A DNA stretch of 41,499 bases from Thermoplasmata archaeon M9B2D (lineage in GTDB: Archaea; Thermoplasmatota; E2; DHVEG-1). Within the stretch, counting starts at the first letter, position 1. Each line of letters opens with the position of its first letter. Location: NCBI GenBank assembly GCA_002900555.1, contig MUGD01000005.1, forward strand, positions 1 to 41,499. Reading direction: 5' to 3'. The position numbers were made by a program, and so were the translations under genes. Shown here one piece after another: positions 15,530 through 24,490 of the stretch. The notes beneath the pieces were generated by a model. The model was not told the DNA's origin. It did no database searches and saw only the letters and a list, made by a program, of their open reading frames with translations.

Positions 15530-16633
15530 TCATTTAAAAACTTCTGTGATGACATCTAAAGGAGCGTCTGTTTTAAACCCGATAGGTGTGCAATGAGTAT
15601 GGGTGACGACATATCCTTTATTTTTTAGACGTTCAAAGATAGACTCCATGGGTGGAGGTGATACCTTGAGTAACGAGGATAAATCACTTGTTGTATAGAA
15701 GAACGGAGGGGCATCCGCCTCCTCCTCAAGAACAAAAAAGAGTTTCCAGAGCTGCTGTTTTGTGTTCAGCTCCTTAGTTGACAGGATAGTTCGAATCTCT
15801 TGGAGCACTGTTTTTTTCTCAAGTGGCCCAAGCCATAAGGGACCGACCTGCGCTGTGTTACCCTTGAAGAGAGGGATATCTTGTGCGGGGATACGCATGT
15901 ACTGTGACATGGATTTGTTCGCAGCGCTTTTTCCGTTATTGATTTGTACATACAAGCGGACGTAATGATCGGTCGTATAGCAGAGCAATGGTTCGATACC
16001 GCGGTCGTATTTTGCAGCGTCACGACACAGGCACCCAAGAAGAATTCGAAGACCTATCTCATGCATCGAAACACCATGCAACGGCCAGGCAGCGTACCGT
16101 CTATAGCACACGTTAGGAAACACGCCGCAGAGCGCAGCGGTATCGGTCGCGGTACATGCTATAATCCCATGGTTGTACAGACTTCGGGCAGCAGCGTCAA
16201 AAAAATATACGGGGGAACCAAACGGGTCGATGTCGATGGAATGAAATCGACGCTCTGAAAGCAGACAATTAAGGTCTCTTTGGAAGATGGAGATGTTCTG
16301 TAGCAAGTTTTTCTGTATATTCTGCTGAATTAAACTGACGGATTGGTCGTTCCAATCATTGATTGTCACATCGAAATCACCGGTCAGTTCATGAGCAAGT
16401 CTGACGCCTCTAACCCCAGATGCTGCCAGACCATCAAGAATGTGTACATGATTTTCGTTTGTATCTAAGAACCATTGGTTGATAAGGATGGAGACATCTC
16501 GGTTAAGCTCCATGGACGGATTATAGAACGGTGTGCGATCGCGGCTGCTTGGTCCTTTGGCAGATCTCTTTTTCTTAAAGACAAAAAGCTCGGTTGTTCC
16601 TTCTTTTATAAGATCAGACGGTGTGTTGTTCAT
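15530..16633 (-). CDS. trm1: tRNA (guanine26-N2)-dimethyltransferase Trm1
   Basis: A 367-residue archaeal Trm1: the opening LIKEGTTELFVF, FYNPSMELNRDVSI, an AdoMet site ILDGLAASGVRGVRLA (65-80), and the catalytic DIDPFGSP at 134-141, then TATDTAALCG. The enzyme methylates N2 of G26 in tRNA once or twice. Domain order and length equal the archaeal form. It starts two bases after the THEP1-type gene and is followed by purN. Confidence 0.92.
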   Translation of the reverse strand: MNNTPSDLIKEGTTELFVFKKKRSAKGPSSRDRTPFYNPSMELNRDVSILINQWFLDTNENHVHILDGLAASGVRGVRLAHELTGDFDVTINDWNDQSVSLIQQNIQKNLLQNISIFQRDLNCLLSERRFHSIDIDPFGSPVYFFDAAARSLYNHGIIACTATDTAALCGVFPNVCYRRYAAWPLHGVSMHEIGLRILLGCLCRDAAKYDRGIEPLLCYTTDHYVRLYVQINNGKSAANKSMSQYMRIPAQDIPLFKGNTAQVGPLWLGPLEKKTVLQEIRTILSTKELNTKQQLWKLFFVLEEEADAPPFFYTTSDLSSLLKVSPPPMESIFERLKNKGYVVTHTHCTPIGFKTDAPLDVITEVFK

Positions 16634-16635
16634 GG

Positions 16636-17196
<561 letters not shown>

Positions 17197-17469
17197 AATA
17201 GCAGTATGTAATGCAATTTTTGTTTAGAAATGTTTGTGTTCTCAATAATAGTTGTTTTTCTCGCTTTCTTCATCGCTGCTTTTCATCTCAGAGAATCCTA
17301 ATGTAATCATCTTCATTTTTCATAAAATATACTCGTAATTTCTCCTGTTAAATTTATACTATCTATAAAGAAAAAGAAGTGAGGGGGTTTGGTTGAGTAC
17401 TGTTCTGTTCTAGGGACCTAGCTATCCGAAATGAGTTGAAACAGTCATGAAGAGGATGAATTAGAAATG

Positions 17470-19002
17470 CTAATCAGAGAGCGCCAGTGCATAAAACTGT
17501 CCAAAGAGGAACCGACGTCCGATATACCCCTGCACTTCATCATCAAGGATTACTACCTGGACGGAAGAGAGTCGGTTTACGTTGAAAGGGTTGAACGATA
17601 GTTCGATCCCTCGTTTCATGGTAAGCAATGTTACCTCGCCACTGGTGTTGACATCCTGAACTAATCCAAGGAGGAATACCTTTGAGGTGATGGTGATGGA
17701 AAACGGCTCAGACCAAGCACTAACCTCACCATATGTATCCTTTGCTTTCACTTGTATGCTATAGACACCAGGTTCAGACCAATGATGTGTTCCAGAGAAT
17801 ATTTGACCGGAATCAAAGGGGCCAAGCCAACCGCTTTGCGACCCGTCACCCCAATCCCAGAGACAAAAGACCTGGTCTTCATCAGGATCTGTTACCGGAT
17901 TAGTGGTAAACGAATAATCGACGTTTATTTTTCCATAACGGGGGCCAGTAATAGTTGGTGGATTTGGCGGTGAATTTATGATGTTTACCTGTGCTAAGGA
18001 CGCCAGGGTGGCGACAATCAATCTGGTTCCCTTCACATCATAGGTTAGATTCATGGTCGCTATAACGTCATTTGGTGAATGGTAGTAGTGATTAAACTCA
18101 TACTCATGGTAAAATAATGCACTATAACCATACTCCCAAAAATAATAATGGTCGCTTCCCCACGTCAAGCCAGCATGGATCAGTTGAAGATCGATATAGT
18201 CATCGTACAGCTCATTGACATCGAACGTGAAATCATACAGCCACTCAGACTGGTCATCCTCGAAAACATTCAAAGACCCTGCTTGATTCTCGTTTAACGC
18301 AAAACCAATCATATCAGCATTCAGGACGCCTTTGATATCGTCACCATTGTTATAGGCATCTTGGGCGTATTTATAACTCCCGAACAGACCTTCTTCTTCC
18401 CCTGAGAAAGCGACAAAGCGAATGGTGTGGTTAAACTCACATTGTTTCATAACCTGTGCTGCAGCAAGAACCGCTGCCACACCTGAGCCATCGTCATCCG
18501 CACCAGGAGACCCTGGCACTGTGTCATAATGGCCACAGACGATGTAGATATCATCACTTTCAGGGTCATTGCCTGGAAGTGTGGCTTCTACGTTATTACT
18601 ATTATACCCGCCAGTAATCCAGTTATGGTATCGGACCTCAAGACCCATGCTTGCAAATTCATTATAGAGGTATTCTGCTGCTAGCACACAGCCTGTTTCT
18701 CCAGTCACACGCGGCCCAAAACTGGTCAGGTTTTGGAGATACCCTAGGATCATTGATTCATTAATCTGCGTAATCAACTCTACAATGTCGACATCACGGG
18801 TAACACCAGTGATTTCAGGGTAAAAATCTGAAAGTGGTTTTATAGGTCCGACCTTGAAAATCGGTTCGTTACCCTTCATATTTCCTGGTATAGGTGGCCA
18901 AATCACATTCTCAGGTGTCCGTGTATAGGCAATACTGTGTGTGGCCATAGACAATAGTATGATGATAACTCCTACGCTTACTATCCTTATTTGATTTCGC
19001 AT
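17470..19002 (-). CDS. Secreted M28-family metallopeptidase with PKD domain
   Basis: A 510-residue exported protein. A signal segment (VSVGVIIILLSMATHSIA, about residues 8-25) is followed by an M28 aminopeptidase domain, roughly 75-335, with the two-zinc set visible: His158 (GHYD), Asp170 region (GADDDGSG), Glu202/203 (SGEEEG), the Asp230 region (LNADMIG) and a His-rich C-terminal loop (YHEYEFNHYYHSPNDV). A PKD-like Ig domain follows (about 350-435: YSFTTNP..DPDED, WDWGDGS, SEPGVYSIQV). Such enzymes trim N-terminal residues from extracellular peptides. No membrane anchor or sorting tail is visible at the C terminus, so it is probably released or wall-bound. Typical for a protein-degrading heterotroph. 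Confidence 0.88.
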   Translation of the reverse strand: MRNQIRIVSVGVIIILLSMATHSIAYTRTPENVIWPPIPGNMKGNEPIFKVGPIKPLSDFYPEITGVTRDVDIVELITQINESMILGYLQNLTSFGPRVTGETGCVLAAEYLYNEFASMGLEVRYHNWITGGYNSNNVEATLPGNDPESDDIYIVCGHYDTVPGSPGADDDGSGVAAVLAAAQVMKQCEFNHTIRFVAFSGEEEGLFGSYKYAQDAYNNGDDIKGVLNADMIGFALNENQAGSLNVFEDDQSEWLYDFTFDVNELYDDYIDLQLIHAGLTWGSDHYYFWEYGYSALFYHEYEFNHYYHSPNDVIATMNLTYDVKGTRLIVATLASLAQVNIINSPPNPPTITGPRYGKINVDYSFTTNPVTDPDEDQVFCLWDWGDGSQSGWLGPFDSGQIFSGTHHWSEPGVYSIQVKAKDTYGEVSAWSEPFSITITSKVFLLGLVQDVNTSGEVTLLTMKRGIELSFNPFNVNRLSSVQVVILDDEVQGYIGRRFLFGQFYALALSD

Positions 19003-19193
19003 TTTTGTTCTCCCCTAAATTATTTAACTTTCTACTAAGTATTAATCTCTAGGTCGATTTAAACGTTTGGAATAGATAAAAATACCAGTACAGGCAGGCA
19101 ATTCAGTGTTTAAGGAGGGATTTCTCCCATCCACCTAAAAATATTTATAACAATATAACTTATAATTATATCATACTACAAAGATGCGTAACC

Positions 19194-20831
19194 ATGAAGA
19201 AAAGAACAGCACCAATTCTCATCGCTCTGCTCATTGCCTTTGTCCCAGTGTCGACCATCGCAACTGCACATAATCCTCTGATGTTTGAAAAAACAGAGTC
19301 AGCATCCCCAGGGGAAGTCATTGCATTAACATGTTCTTACCCCTACCCGACCGTAGGTCAACCAGTTCATCTTATCATAACCATGGAAGGAAAATCAAAG
19401 GAACGATTCACCCAACCCCTCATAGTAACCGATGAATTTTCCGGACTTGTTGCAACGGATGGCGAAATGAAATGGATTTCCGGAAACATCACGGTAAGTC
19501 GTAGTAATATAACCATAGGTATGTTGCCAACGTATGTTAAGAGAATCGCATGGTACCCTTCAGTAGTGGGAAACCATACGTTTTATGTCACCGCAGGGTC
19601 ATCTCCAAAGAAACATCTCACCATCAGTGTCGCTTTTGACGTCGAAGGCATCATCGCTCCTTCTCTAGGATGCCCCTCCATTATCATAAAAAACACCACA
19701 AGCACTCTTACAGTGACCATCTCAGAAGAAAGAGGGAAAACAGAAGAACCTACTCTGATAGAGATGGTAACCTTACAATCCATTACCAGTGCCAGTTCTT
19801 ATCATTTGGACAATCAGACTGCGATATGGCGCACCTGGATAGACCAAGGGGAAGATATCATCGAGGAGGAACTAATCGCCTCATATGACATTTCTACCAT
19901 CCCTGAAGGACTCTACAACATCTCGGTTACGACACCAAAAAAGAGTTACAGCTGGCCACATGCAGTACAACTACGGGATGTAGAACCCTTGGAATATACG
20001 GTTGTTCACCTCTCCGATATCCATATTGGAAAATACCTTAATTCTGTAAACGAAAAAGATGAACTCATCCGCCTCATCACCTACATAAACGAGAACATTC
20101 ACCCTCATTTTGTGATCCTCTCAGGGGACCTAGTGGACTGGTACAACAAGAAAGCCAAACGGAATGTGTATTTGGAGCTACAAGAAGCATTACTGTTCTG
20201 CGACTCCCCGGTTTTCACCACGCCAGGAAACCATGATCGATACGGCAATAGCCTCCTCTTCCTCTATGTCCCGTATACAAATCTGACATCCTATCATCGG
20301 TTTCTTAACCCAATGAGCGATTACTCATTGAAATACGGAGACATAAACTTCATCTACCTTGACTCAGGATATGAATATAGCAGATGGGAGATCAAACCGC
20401 AAATCTTGAGCCCGACGCCGGAAGCAAGCGGTCTGACGACTGCTCAGATGTATCTTCTTGAGACCATCTGGGGAAATACACAGATGAACCAGATAATCAT
20501 CATGCATCATCCTGCAGTAAACAATGAAAACGATACAGGGCTTGGTGCGTTACCAAACGATCTTCCCAGCGGTAATAATGAGTGCATCGCATTTCACAGA
20601 GGAGATTTTATCTCATATTGTCTTCAGAACAATGTCTCACTCATCCTCACAGGTCACACCCATAGAAACCAGGTGTTCACCTATTTAGGAAAAGAACCGC
20701 AGAATGCTTCCGCATGGCCGTTGTTCGTTCAAACAGACTCAGCAACCCTTCGAAGGCAAAATAACGGAGGGCGCGTCATCCATATAATAAACAACAGGGT
20801 CCTTAGCTACGAACATGTGGTATTTTGTTAG
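19194..20831 (+). CDS. Secreted calcineurin-like metallophosphoesterase
   Basis: A 545-residue exported protein: signal segment at about residues 5-25 (PILIALLIAFVPVSTIATA), an N-terminal part of beta-sandwich type, about 240 residues, and a metallophosphoesterase domain from about residue 268 to 540 with all motifs: HLSDIHIG, ILSGDLVDW, TPGNHDRYG, IMHHPAV and LTGHTHRN. Such enzymes cleave phosphomono- or diesters using two metals; the substrate is unknown, though extracellular nucleotides or phospholipids are plausible. TATA-like AAATATTTATAA lies about 35-60 nt upstream. Its stop codon overlaps that of the archaetidylserine synthase by four bases. Confidence 0.85.
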   Translation: MKKRTAPILIALLIAFVPVSTIATAHNPLMFEKTESASPGEVIALTCSYPYPTVGQPVHLIITMEGKSKERFTQPLIVTDEFSGLVATDGEMKWISGNITVSRSNITIGMLPTYVKRIAWYPSVVGNHTFYVTAGSSPKKHLTISVAFDVEGIIAPSLGCPSIIIKNTTSTLTVTISEERGKTEEPTLIEMVTLQSITSASSYHLDNQTAIWRTWIDQGEDIIEEELIASYDISTIPEGLYNISVTTPKKSYSWPHAVQLRDVEPLEYTVVHLSDIHIGKYLNSVNEKDELIRLITYINENIHPHFVILSGDLVDWYNKKAKRNVYLELQEALLFCDSPVFTTPGNHDRYGNSLLFLYVPYTNLTSYHRFLNPMSDYSLKYGDINFIYLDSGYEYSRWEIKPQILSPTPEASGLTTAQMYLLETIWGNTQMNQIIIMHHPAVNNENDTGLGALPNDLPSGNNECIAFHRGDFISYCLQNNVSLILTGHTHRNQVFTYLGKEPQNASAWPLFVQTDSATLRRQNNGGRVIHIINNRVLSYEHVVFC

Positions 20832-21499
20832 CCTTCCTTCTTTTTTCCATAAAGGAAGAATGGACCAATGACGATGTACACGACAAGACCTGCAAGAAGT
20901 AACAGAGGGGCGACATTCGAGTACATACCGTCAAGCACAAGAGTGACAATGATAAAAACAGCGATGATTATATTTACTTTCACCCCTGGTTTGGGGAAAC
21001 GAATCGAAGAAATCATCGCAAAAGAAAGGATGACGATAATTGGGAGAACGACCCAAAGCTCAGTTTTGAGATACGATGCTGCAACCAAAAATAGAGCACT
21101 TGCAGAGGTCGGCAGGCCAATAAAGAACCGCTCCTGTTTTAAAAGAGAAAAGGAAGAAAGGCGAATCACGCTGCAGATCAACGAGAACACAAGCACGATT
21201 CCAACAATAAGATGCGTAGAAAACCCAGAAGCAAAAAAATCATAGTAGGTCATATAGAGGAGAACAAGAGGCGCAACTGACAATGAAATCATATCAGCGA
21301 GAGGCTCAAGATACCCGCCAATCTGTCCATTCCCCAGTCTCCTGGCGATCATCCCGTCAAGACCGTCCGCAAGAAGACCAAGAAGAATCAACGAAGCAGC
21401 CAGATGGAGCTGATGAGAAAACACCAAAAGCAATGCAAGAAATCCTAGCACTGCATTTAGAAGTGTCACAATATCTGCGACAGAAAGCAGTTTAATCAT
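20828..21499 (-). CDS. pssA: CDP-alcohol phosphatidyltransferase, archaetidylserine synthase type (PssA)
   Basis: A 223-residue membrane enzyme with about six to seven helices. The CDP-alcohol motif is DGMIARRLGNGQIGG then YLEPLAD, near residues 48-70. The motif D-G-x2-A-R-x8-G-x3-D-x3-D normally has Asp at the third acidic position; here it is Glu (GGYLEPLAD), a conservative change in a metal ligand. The enzyme joins L-serine to CDP-archaeol. Start: ATG 21499 overlaps the stop of the decarboxylase gene by eight bases; a longer frame at 21541 would overlap more. It is the last gene of the artA-asd-pssA run. Confidence 0.85.
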   Translation of the reverse strand: MIKLLSVADIVTLLNAVLGFLALLLVFSHQLHLAASLILLGLLADGLDGMIARRLGNGQIGGYLEPLADMISLSVAPLVLLYMTYYDFFASGFSTHLIVGIVLVFSLICSVIRLSSFSLLKQERFFIGLPTSASALFLVAASYLKTELWVVLPIIVILSFAMISSIRFPKPGVKVNIIIAVFIIVTLVLDGMYSNVAPLLLLAGLVVYIVIGPFFLYGKKKEG

Positions 21500-22142
21500 T
21501 GATTTGTGCAATGGTATCTTCTCCTGCCTTAATTGTATCATGAATATGAATCACCAATTCTTTAATCCTTTTTTCTGGCAGATACACATCGACACGAGAC
21601 CCCAGTCGGATAAGACCGATTTTTTCGCCTTTTTTCGCTATAGTTCCTTGTTTGACATACGGGACGATGCGACGGGCGACAGTCCCTGCAATCTGAACAA
21701 TTTTCATCAGACCGATATCGGTTTTTATTAGAAGAATCACCCGCTCATTAGAATCAGATTCTTTCGTAAACGCTGGCACATGACCTCCGACATGATGGAC
21801 GATACTTGCAATCGTCCCATCAAGAGGCATACGGTTCACATGGACATTGTGGATGTTCATAAACGTAGAAACCTTAACGCAGGAACCAACATCAGGGTCT
21901 TGCAGATGGACAATTTCTCTAATCTTACCGTCTGCTACCGCAACGACACCAAGACCGATACTTCGATGAGGGTCCCGGAAAAAAACAATGAGAAGACAAG
22001 AAATCAAAAAGAACATCAAAGAAAAAGCAAGGAGAATCATTGACAGCAGATCACGGGTACAATAGGTAAAGAGAAGGAAGAACAAAGTGATGATAAACGA
22101 CCCAAGAATCCAAGGTAACCCTCCTTTTGCGATATGGATCAT
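21492..22142 (-). CDS. asd: Archaetidylserine decarboxylase (PSD-like, pyruvoyl)
   Basis: A 216-residue phosphatidylserine-decarboxylase-family proenzyme. Two N-terminal membrane helices (about 10-55) precede FFRDPHR, DGKI, MNIHNVHVNRMPLDG and the self-cleavage site LGSR, where Ser182 would become the pyruvoyl group. The short length is that of archaeal Asd. It turns archaetidylserine into archaetidylethanolamine. Its start overlaps the archaeosortase stop by four bases and its stop overlaps the synthase start, so the three genes are one operon. Confidence 0.88.
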   Translation of the reverse strand: MIHIAKGGLPWILGSFIITLFFLLFTYCTRDLLSMILLAFSLMFFLISCLLIVFFRDPHRSIGLGVVAVADGKIREIVHLQDPDVGSCVKVSTFMNIHNVHVNRMPLDGTIASIVHHVGGHVPAFTKESDSNERVILLIKTDIGLMKIVQIAGTVARRIVPYVKQGTIAKKGEKIGLIRLGSRVDVYLPEKRIKELVIHIHDTIKAGEDTIAQIND

Positions 22143-23080
22143 GGTTTCTTCCTTTGGAATCGTTTAAAAAAGAGTTCCACTGGTCCGTTCCGCCTCGGTA
22201 AGGTAATGATGCTAAGTATCTCATCATACAGCTCAGGTACGACCTTAAACGTGACAAATAACAGGACAATCAGAGCTAGTAAGGACCCTGTTTTTCCAAT
22301 CACATTATGAGCAAGCTCAAAGGAAACCATGCCGCTTCCAACCATATATACGACGCTTGCGTTACGAATAAGATTTAAAAAATAAATGGGGACGACCGTC
22401 ACAAGCAGACCCAATGCTTTGCGTTTCAAGTGTATGCGCGGGAGAGCACCAATCATACCAACGAACAACACCATGGACTGAATCGCGGTACACGCAAAGA
22501 TGATCATGATTGGTGTGTTGTTGTAAATGATAAGCGCGTGATCCCTACTAGTTCCAATCCCAAACAGATGCAACACATCTGCAGTCTGCGCAGCCACTGT
22601 TTCAATAAGCCACTCCTGCAACCCAGGGATGATACCGTTTTCAATCGTAAAATAGATAATCCCTGCGAGAAACGTGCCGCCAGCAATCCAATTCAAACAT
22701 GAGACAAAGTCGTTTCTTTGCATGGAAAGCCATTCATGATACGCCATATAGACAAGCACGTATACGCCGATAATGCAGACCGTAGCGTTGAAAACATCGC
22801 CACCTTCAGAGAAATACAATAAGTTTGGCATGGTCGCCCAGAAGAACGAAAACAAACCCCATCCAACGATTTTAATCGCACTTGCGGTGCTCTTCTTTCT
22901 ATAAAGAAACCCAAAACCAAGGAACAGTAAGCCAAGAAACAAAGGGACAAATGATAGCTGTCGTGCCAGTGACGACACAGGATACGGAAAGAGGAGGTAC
23001 CCGACAATCAACATCACGGTCGGTATTAAGAAAAACAAAAGAACAATCCATGCGTCGTTTTTTTTCGCAGACATATCCAT
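22139..23080 (-). CDS. artA: Archaeosortase (ArtA-type)
   Basis: A 313-residue integral membrane protein of the exosortase/archaeosortase superfamily with about eight helices. The catalytic triad is in place: Cys197 in IIFACTAIQS, Arg239 in LNLIRNASVVYM and His258 in FELAHNVIGKTGS. ArtA cleaves C-terminal sorting signals and attaches the protein to a lipid. In haloarchaea it needs PssA and PssD, the enzymes that make the serine- and ethanolamine-type lipids, and here those two genes directly follow it. None of the secreted proteins in this window shows an obvious PGF-type sorting tail, so its substrates lie elsewhere. It is 40 bases downstream of the Mbh-type operon. Confidence 0.85.
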   Translation of the reverse strand: MDMSAKKNDAWIVLLFFLIPTVMLIVGYLLFPYPVSSLARQLSFVPLFLGLLFLGFGFLYRKKSTASAIKIVGWGLFSFFWATMPNLLYFSEGGDVFNATVCIIGVYVLVYMAYHEWLSMQRNDFVSCLNWIAGGTFLAGIIYFTIENGIIPGLQEWLIETVAAQTADVLHLFGIGTSRDHALIIYNNTPIMIIFACTAIQSMVLFVGMIGALPRIHLKRKALGLLVTVVPIYFLNLIRNASVVYMVGSGMVSFELAHNVIGKTGSLLALIVLLFVTFKVVPELYDEILSIITLPRRNGPVELFFKRFQRKKP

Positions 23081-23120
23081 GCAGATTCATTTCCCGTATT
23101 CAAAACAAAGTTTAAGAGAG

Positions 23121-24152
23121 TTATGTGAAAGAAAAGATGTTCGTGATAACGCCGTCCCACATCACAAGAATCAAGCCGACGAGACTGGCGAGTGTCAGTG
23201 GAATCCAGTAGGTATACACGATTTGATCGATTTTCAATCGAGCGATTGCAACGCGAATAAGAGTCACAGAGAAGAGGATGACAAGGAACACCTTGAACAG
23301 ATAAAATACGACGTCGATGGCCATTGCTTCATAGCTCGCCAGACCGAAAAAAGGTGAAAGGTTGTAAGGGAAGAACAACGTGACAACGATAGATGCCATC
23401 ACTACTGTTTTCACCGCATCGATGAGATAGTACATCGCGAGGTTTCTTCCTGAGTATTCGACCAGCAGGCCCCCCGCAATTTCTGTTTCTGCCTCCGGGG
23501 AGTCAAACGGTATCTTGGAAAGCTCCGCTGGTGTCACAAGCATAAGAACAATCAAGAGAATTGCAAATCCAATAAACCCAAGCGGTCCGGTCACCTGGTT
23601 CCAGACAGGCGTAGACGCAATCGTTGAAAACGAAAAAACAGAAGTGAGTCCCTTTTGTAATAGATTCCACGCGATGGTAATGATGAGGATCGCCAAGGGA
23701 AACTCATAGGCAATCATGGTCGCCATTTCTCGCTGGGCGCCTACGATAGCATACGGCGAGCCTGAGGAAAAACCGCCGATGACTAACGCGAGGGACGGGA
23801 TGATTAAGAGATAGAGAACCACAATCAAATCCCCGCCAGAGGAAAACAGCGGGGGAAATCCGCCAAGGGGCAAATATAATAAGATAGAAATGGTAGCAAC
23901 AAGGCCGATGAGCGGTATGAGGTTAAAGACCCAGGGGATAGCATGATCAGGGATGATATTTTCCTTTTGAAATAATTTCGCGACATCCCTGAATGGTTGC
24001 CGCATCGGAGGGCCGATACGGCCTTGCATATGCGCAGAGATCTTTCGATCTATCCCCTTATACAGAAGTCCAAAGAAGACACCAAATGCAGCGACGCCAA
24101 GAGTACCAAAAATGATTCTGATGGAATATTCAGAGAGCATTTGGATATCCAT
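23121..24152 (-). CDS. mbhM: MbhM/NuoH-type membrane subunit
   Basis: A 343-residue NuoH-type protein with eight membrane helices: LYKGIDRKISAHMQGRIGPP near the start, QREMATMIAYEFPLAIL, PFDSPEAETEIAGGLLVEYSGRN and a final membrane part. NuoH joins the peripheral electron-transfer arm to the proton-pumping membrane arm in complex I and in Mbh hydrogenases. The acidic loop that faces the peripheral arm is intact, so it should dock to one. It begins right after the mbhI-type gene ends (adjacent bases) and is the last gene of the reverse-strand operon. Catalytic subunits that would flank it in the standard mbh operon are missing here. Confidence 0.9.
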   Translation of the reverse strand: MDIQMLSEYSIRIIFGTLGVAAFGVFFGLLYKGIDRKISAHMQGRIGPPMRQPFRDVAKLFQKENIIPDHAIPWVFNLIPLIGLVATISILLYLPLGGFPPLFSSGGDLIVVLYLLIIPSLALVIGGFSSGSPYAIVGAQREMATMIAYEFPLAILIITIAWNLLQKGLTSVFSFSTIASTPVWNQVTGPLGFIGFAILLIVLMLVTPAELSKIPFDSPEAETEIAGGLLVEYSGRNLAMYYLIDAVKTVVMASIVVTLFFPYNLSPFFGLASYEAMAIDVVFYLFKVFLVILFSVTLIRVAIARLKIDQIVYTYWIPLTLASLVGLILVMWDGVITNIFSFT

Positions 24153-24488
24153 TTAGATCACTCCGATGACAATAAAAAGGATTGCCAGGACAATGATGAA
24201 CCACAGGAGATAGTCGCTTACGTTTCCTGTATGCATCTTCCGTAGTCTACCATAGAGGGATTTCATGCTGCTGGTAAATCCCCAATAGAGATTGCTTGCC
24301 TTGACATGCATATCCTCTGGGTTGGCTTCTTTGTTTCCAGAAAGAAATGCCTTGGTTTGTTCGGTTCCCTTTTTATAGACGTTCTTCCCAAATCCTCGGA
24401 TGCCGTAGACCAGGAGAAAGGCGATAAAAATGATAGCAACCCAGAGAAGTGGATTCCAAAAACCACTCCCGCTTTCAAGGGTAAACAT
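24153..24488 (-). CDS. mbhI: MbhI-type membrane subunit
   Basis: A 111-residue protein with an N-terminal membrane helix (PLLWVAIIFIAFLLVYGI), a charged lateral part (TEQTKAFLSGN..PEDMHVKASNLYWGF) and a C-terminal helix (DYLLWFIIVLAILFIVIGVI). Position between the MnhD-like and NuoH-like genes, and the two-helix build with a linker, fit MbhI of the Pyrococcus membrane-bound hydrogenase, which ties the antiporter module to the hydrogenase module. Assigned by position and topology; the sequence is short and weakly conserved. Confidence 0.7.
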   Translation of the reverse strand: MFTLESGSGFWNPLLWVAIIFIAFLLVYGIRGFGKNVYKKGTEQTKAFLSGNKEANPEDMHVKASNLYWGFTSSMKSLYGRLRKMHTGNVSDYLLWFIIVLAILFIVIGVI

Positions 24489-24490
24489 GG

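Noticed and set aside
17231..17302. Very short hydrophobic frame (about 23 codons) upstream of the THEP1 gene
   Set aside because: No promoter or ribosome site in the right place, and too short to judge.
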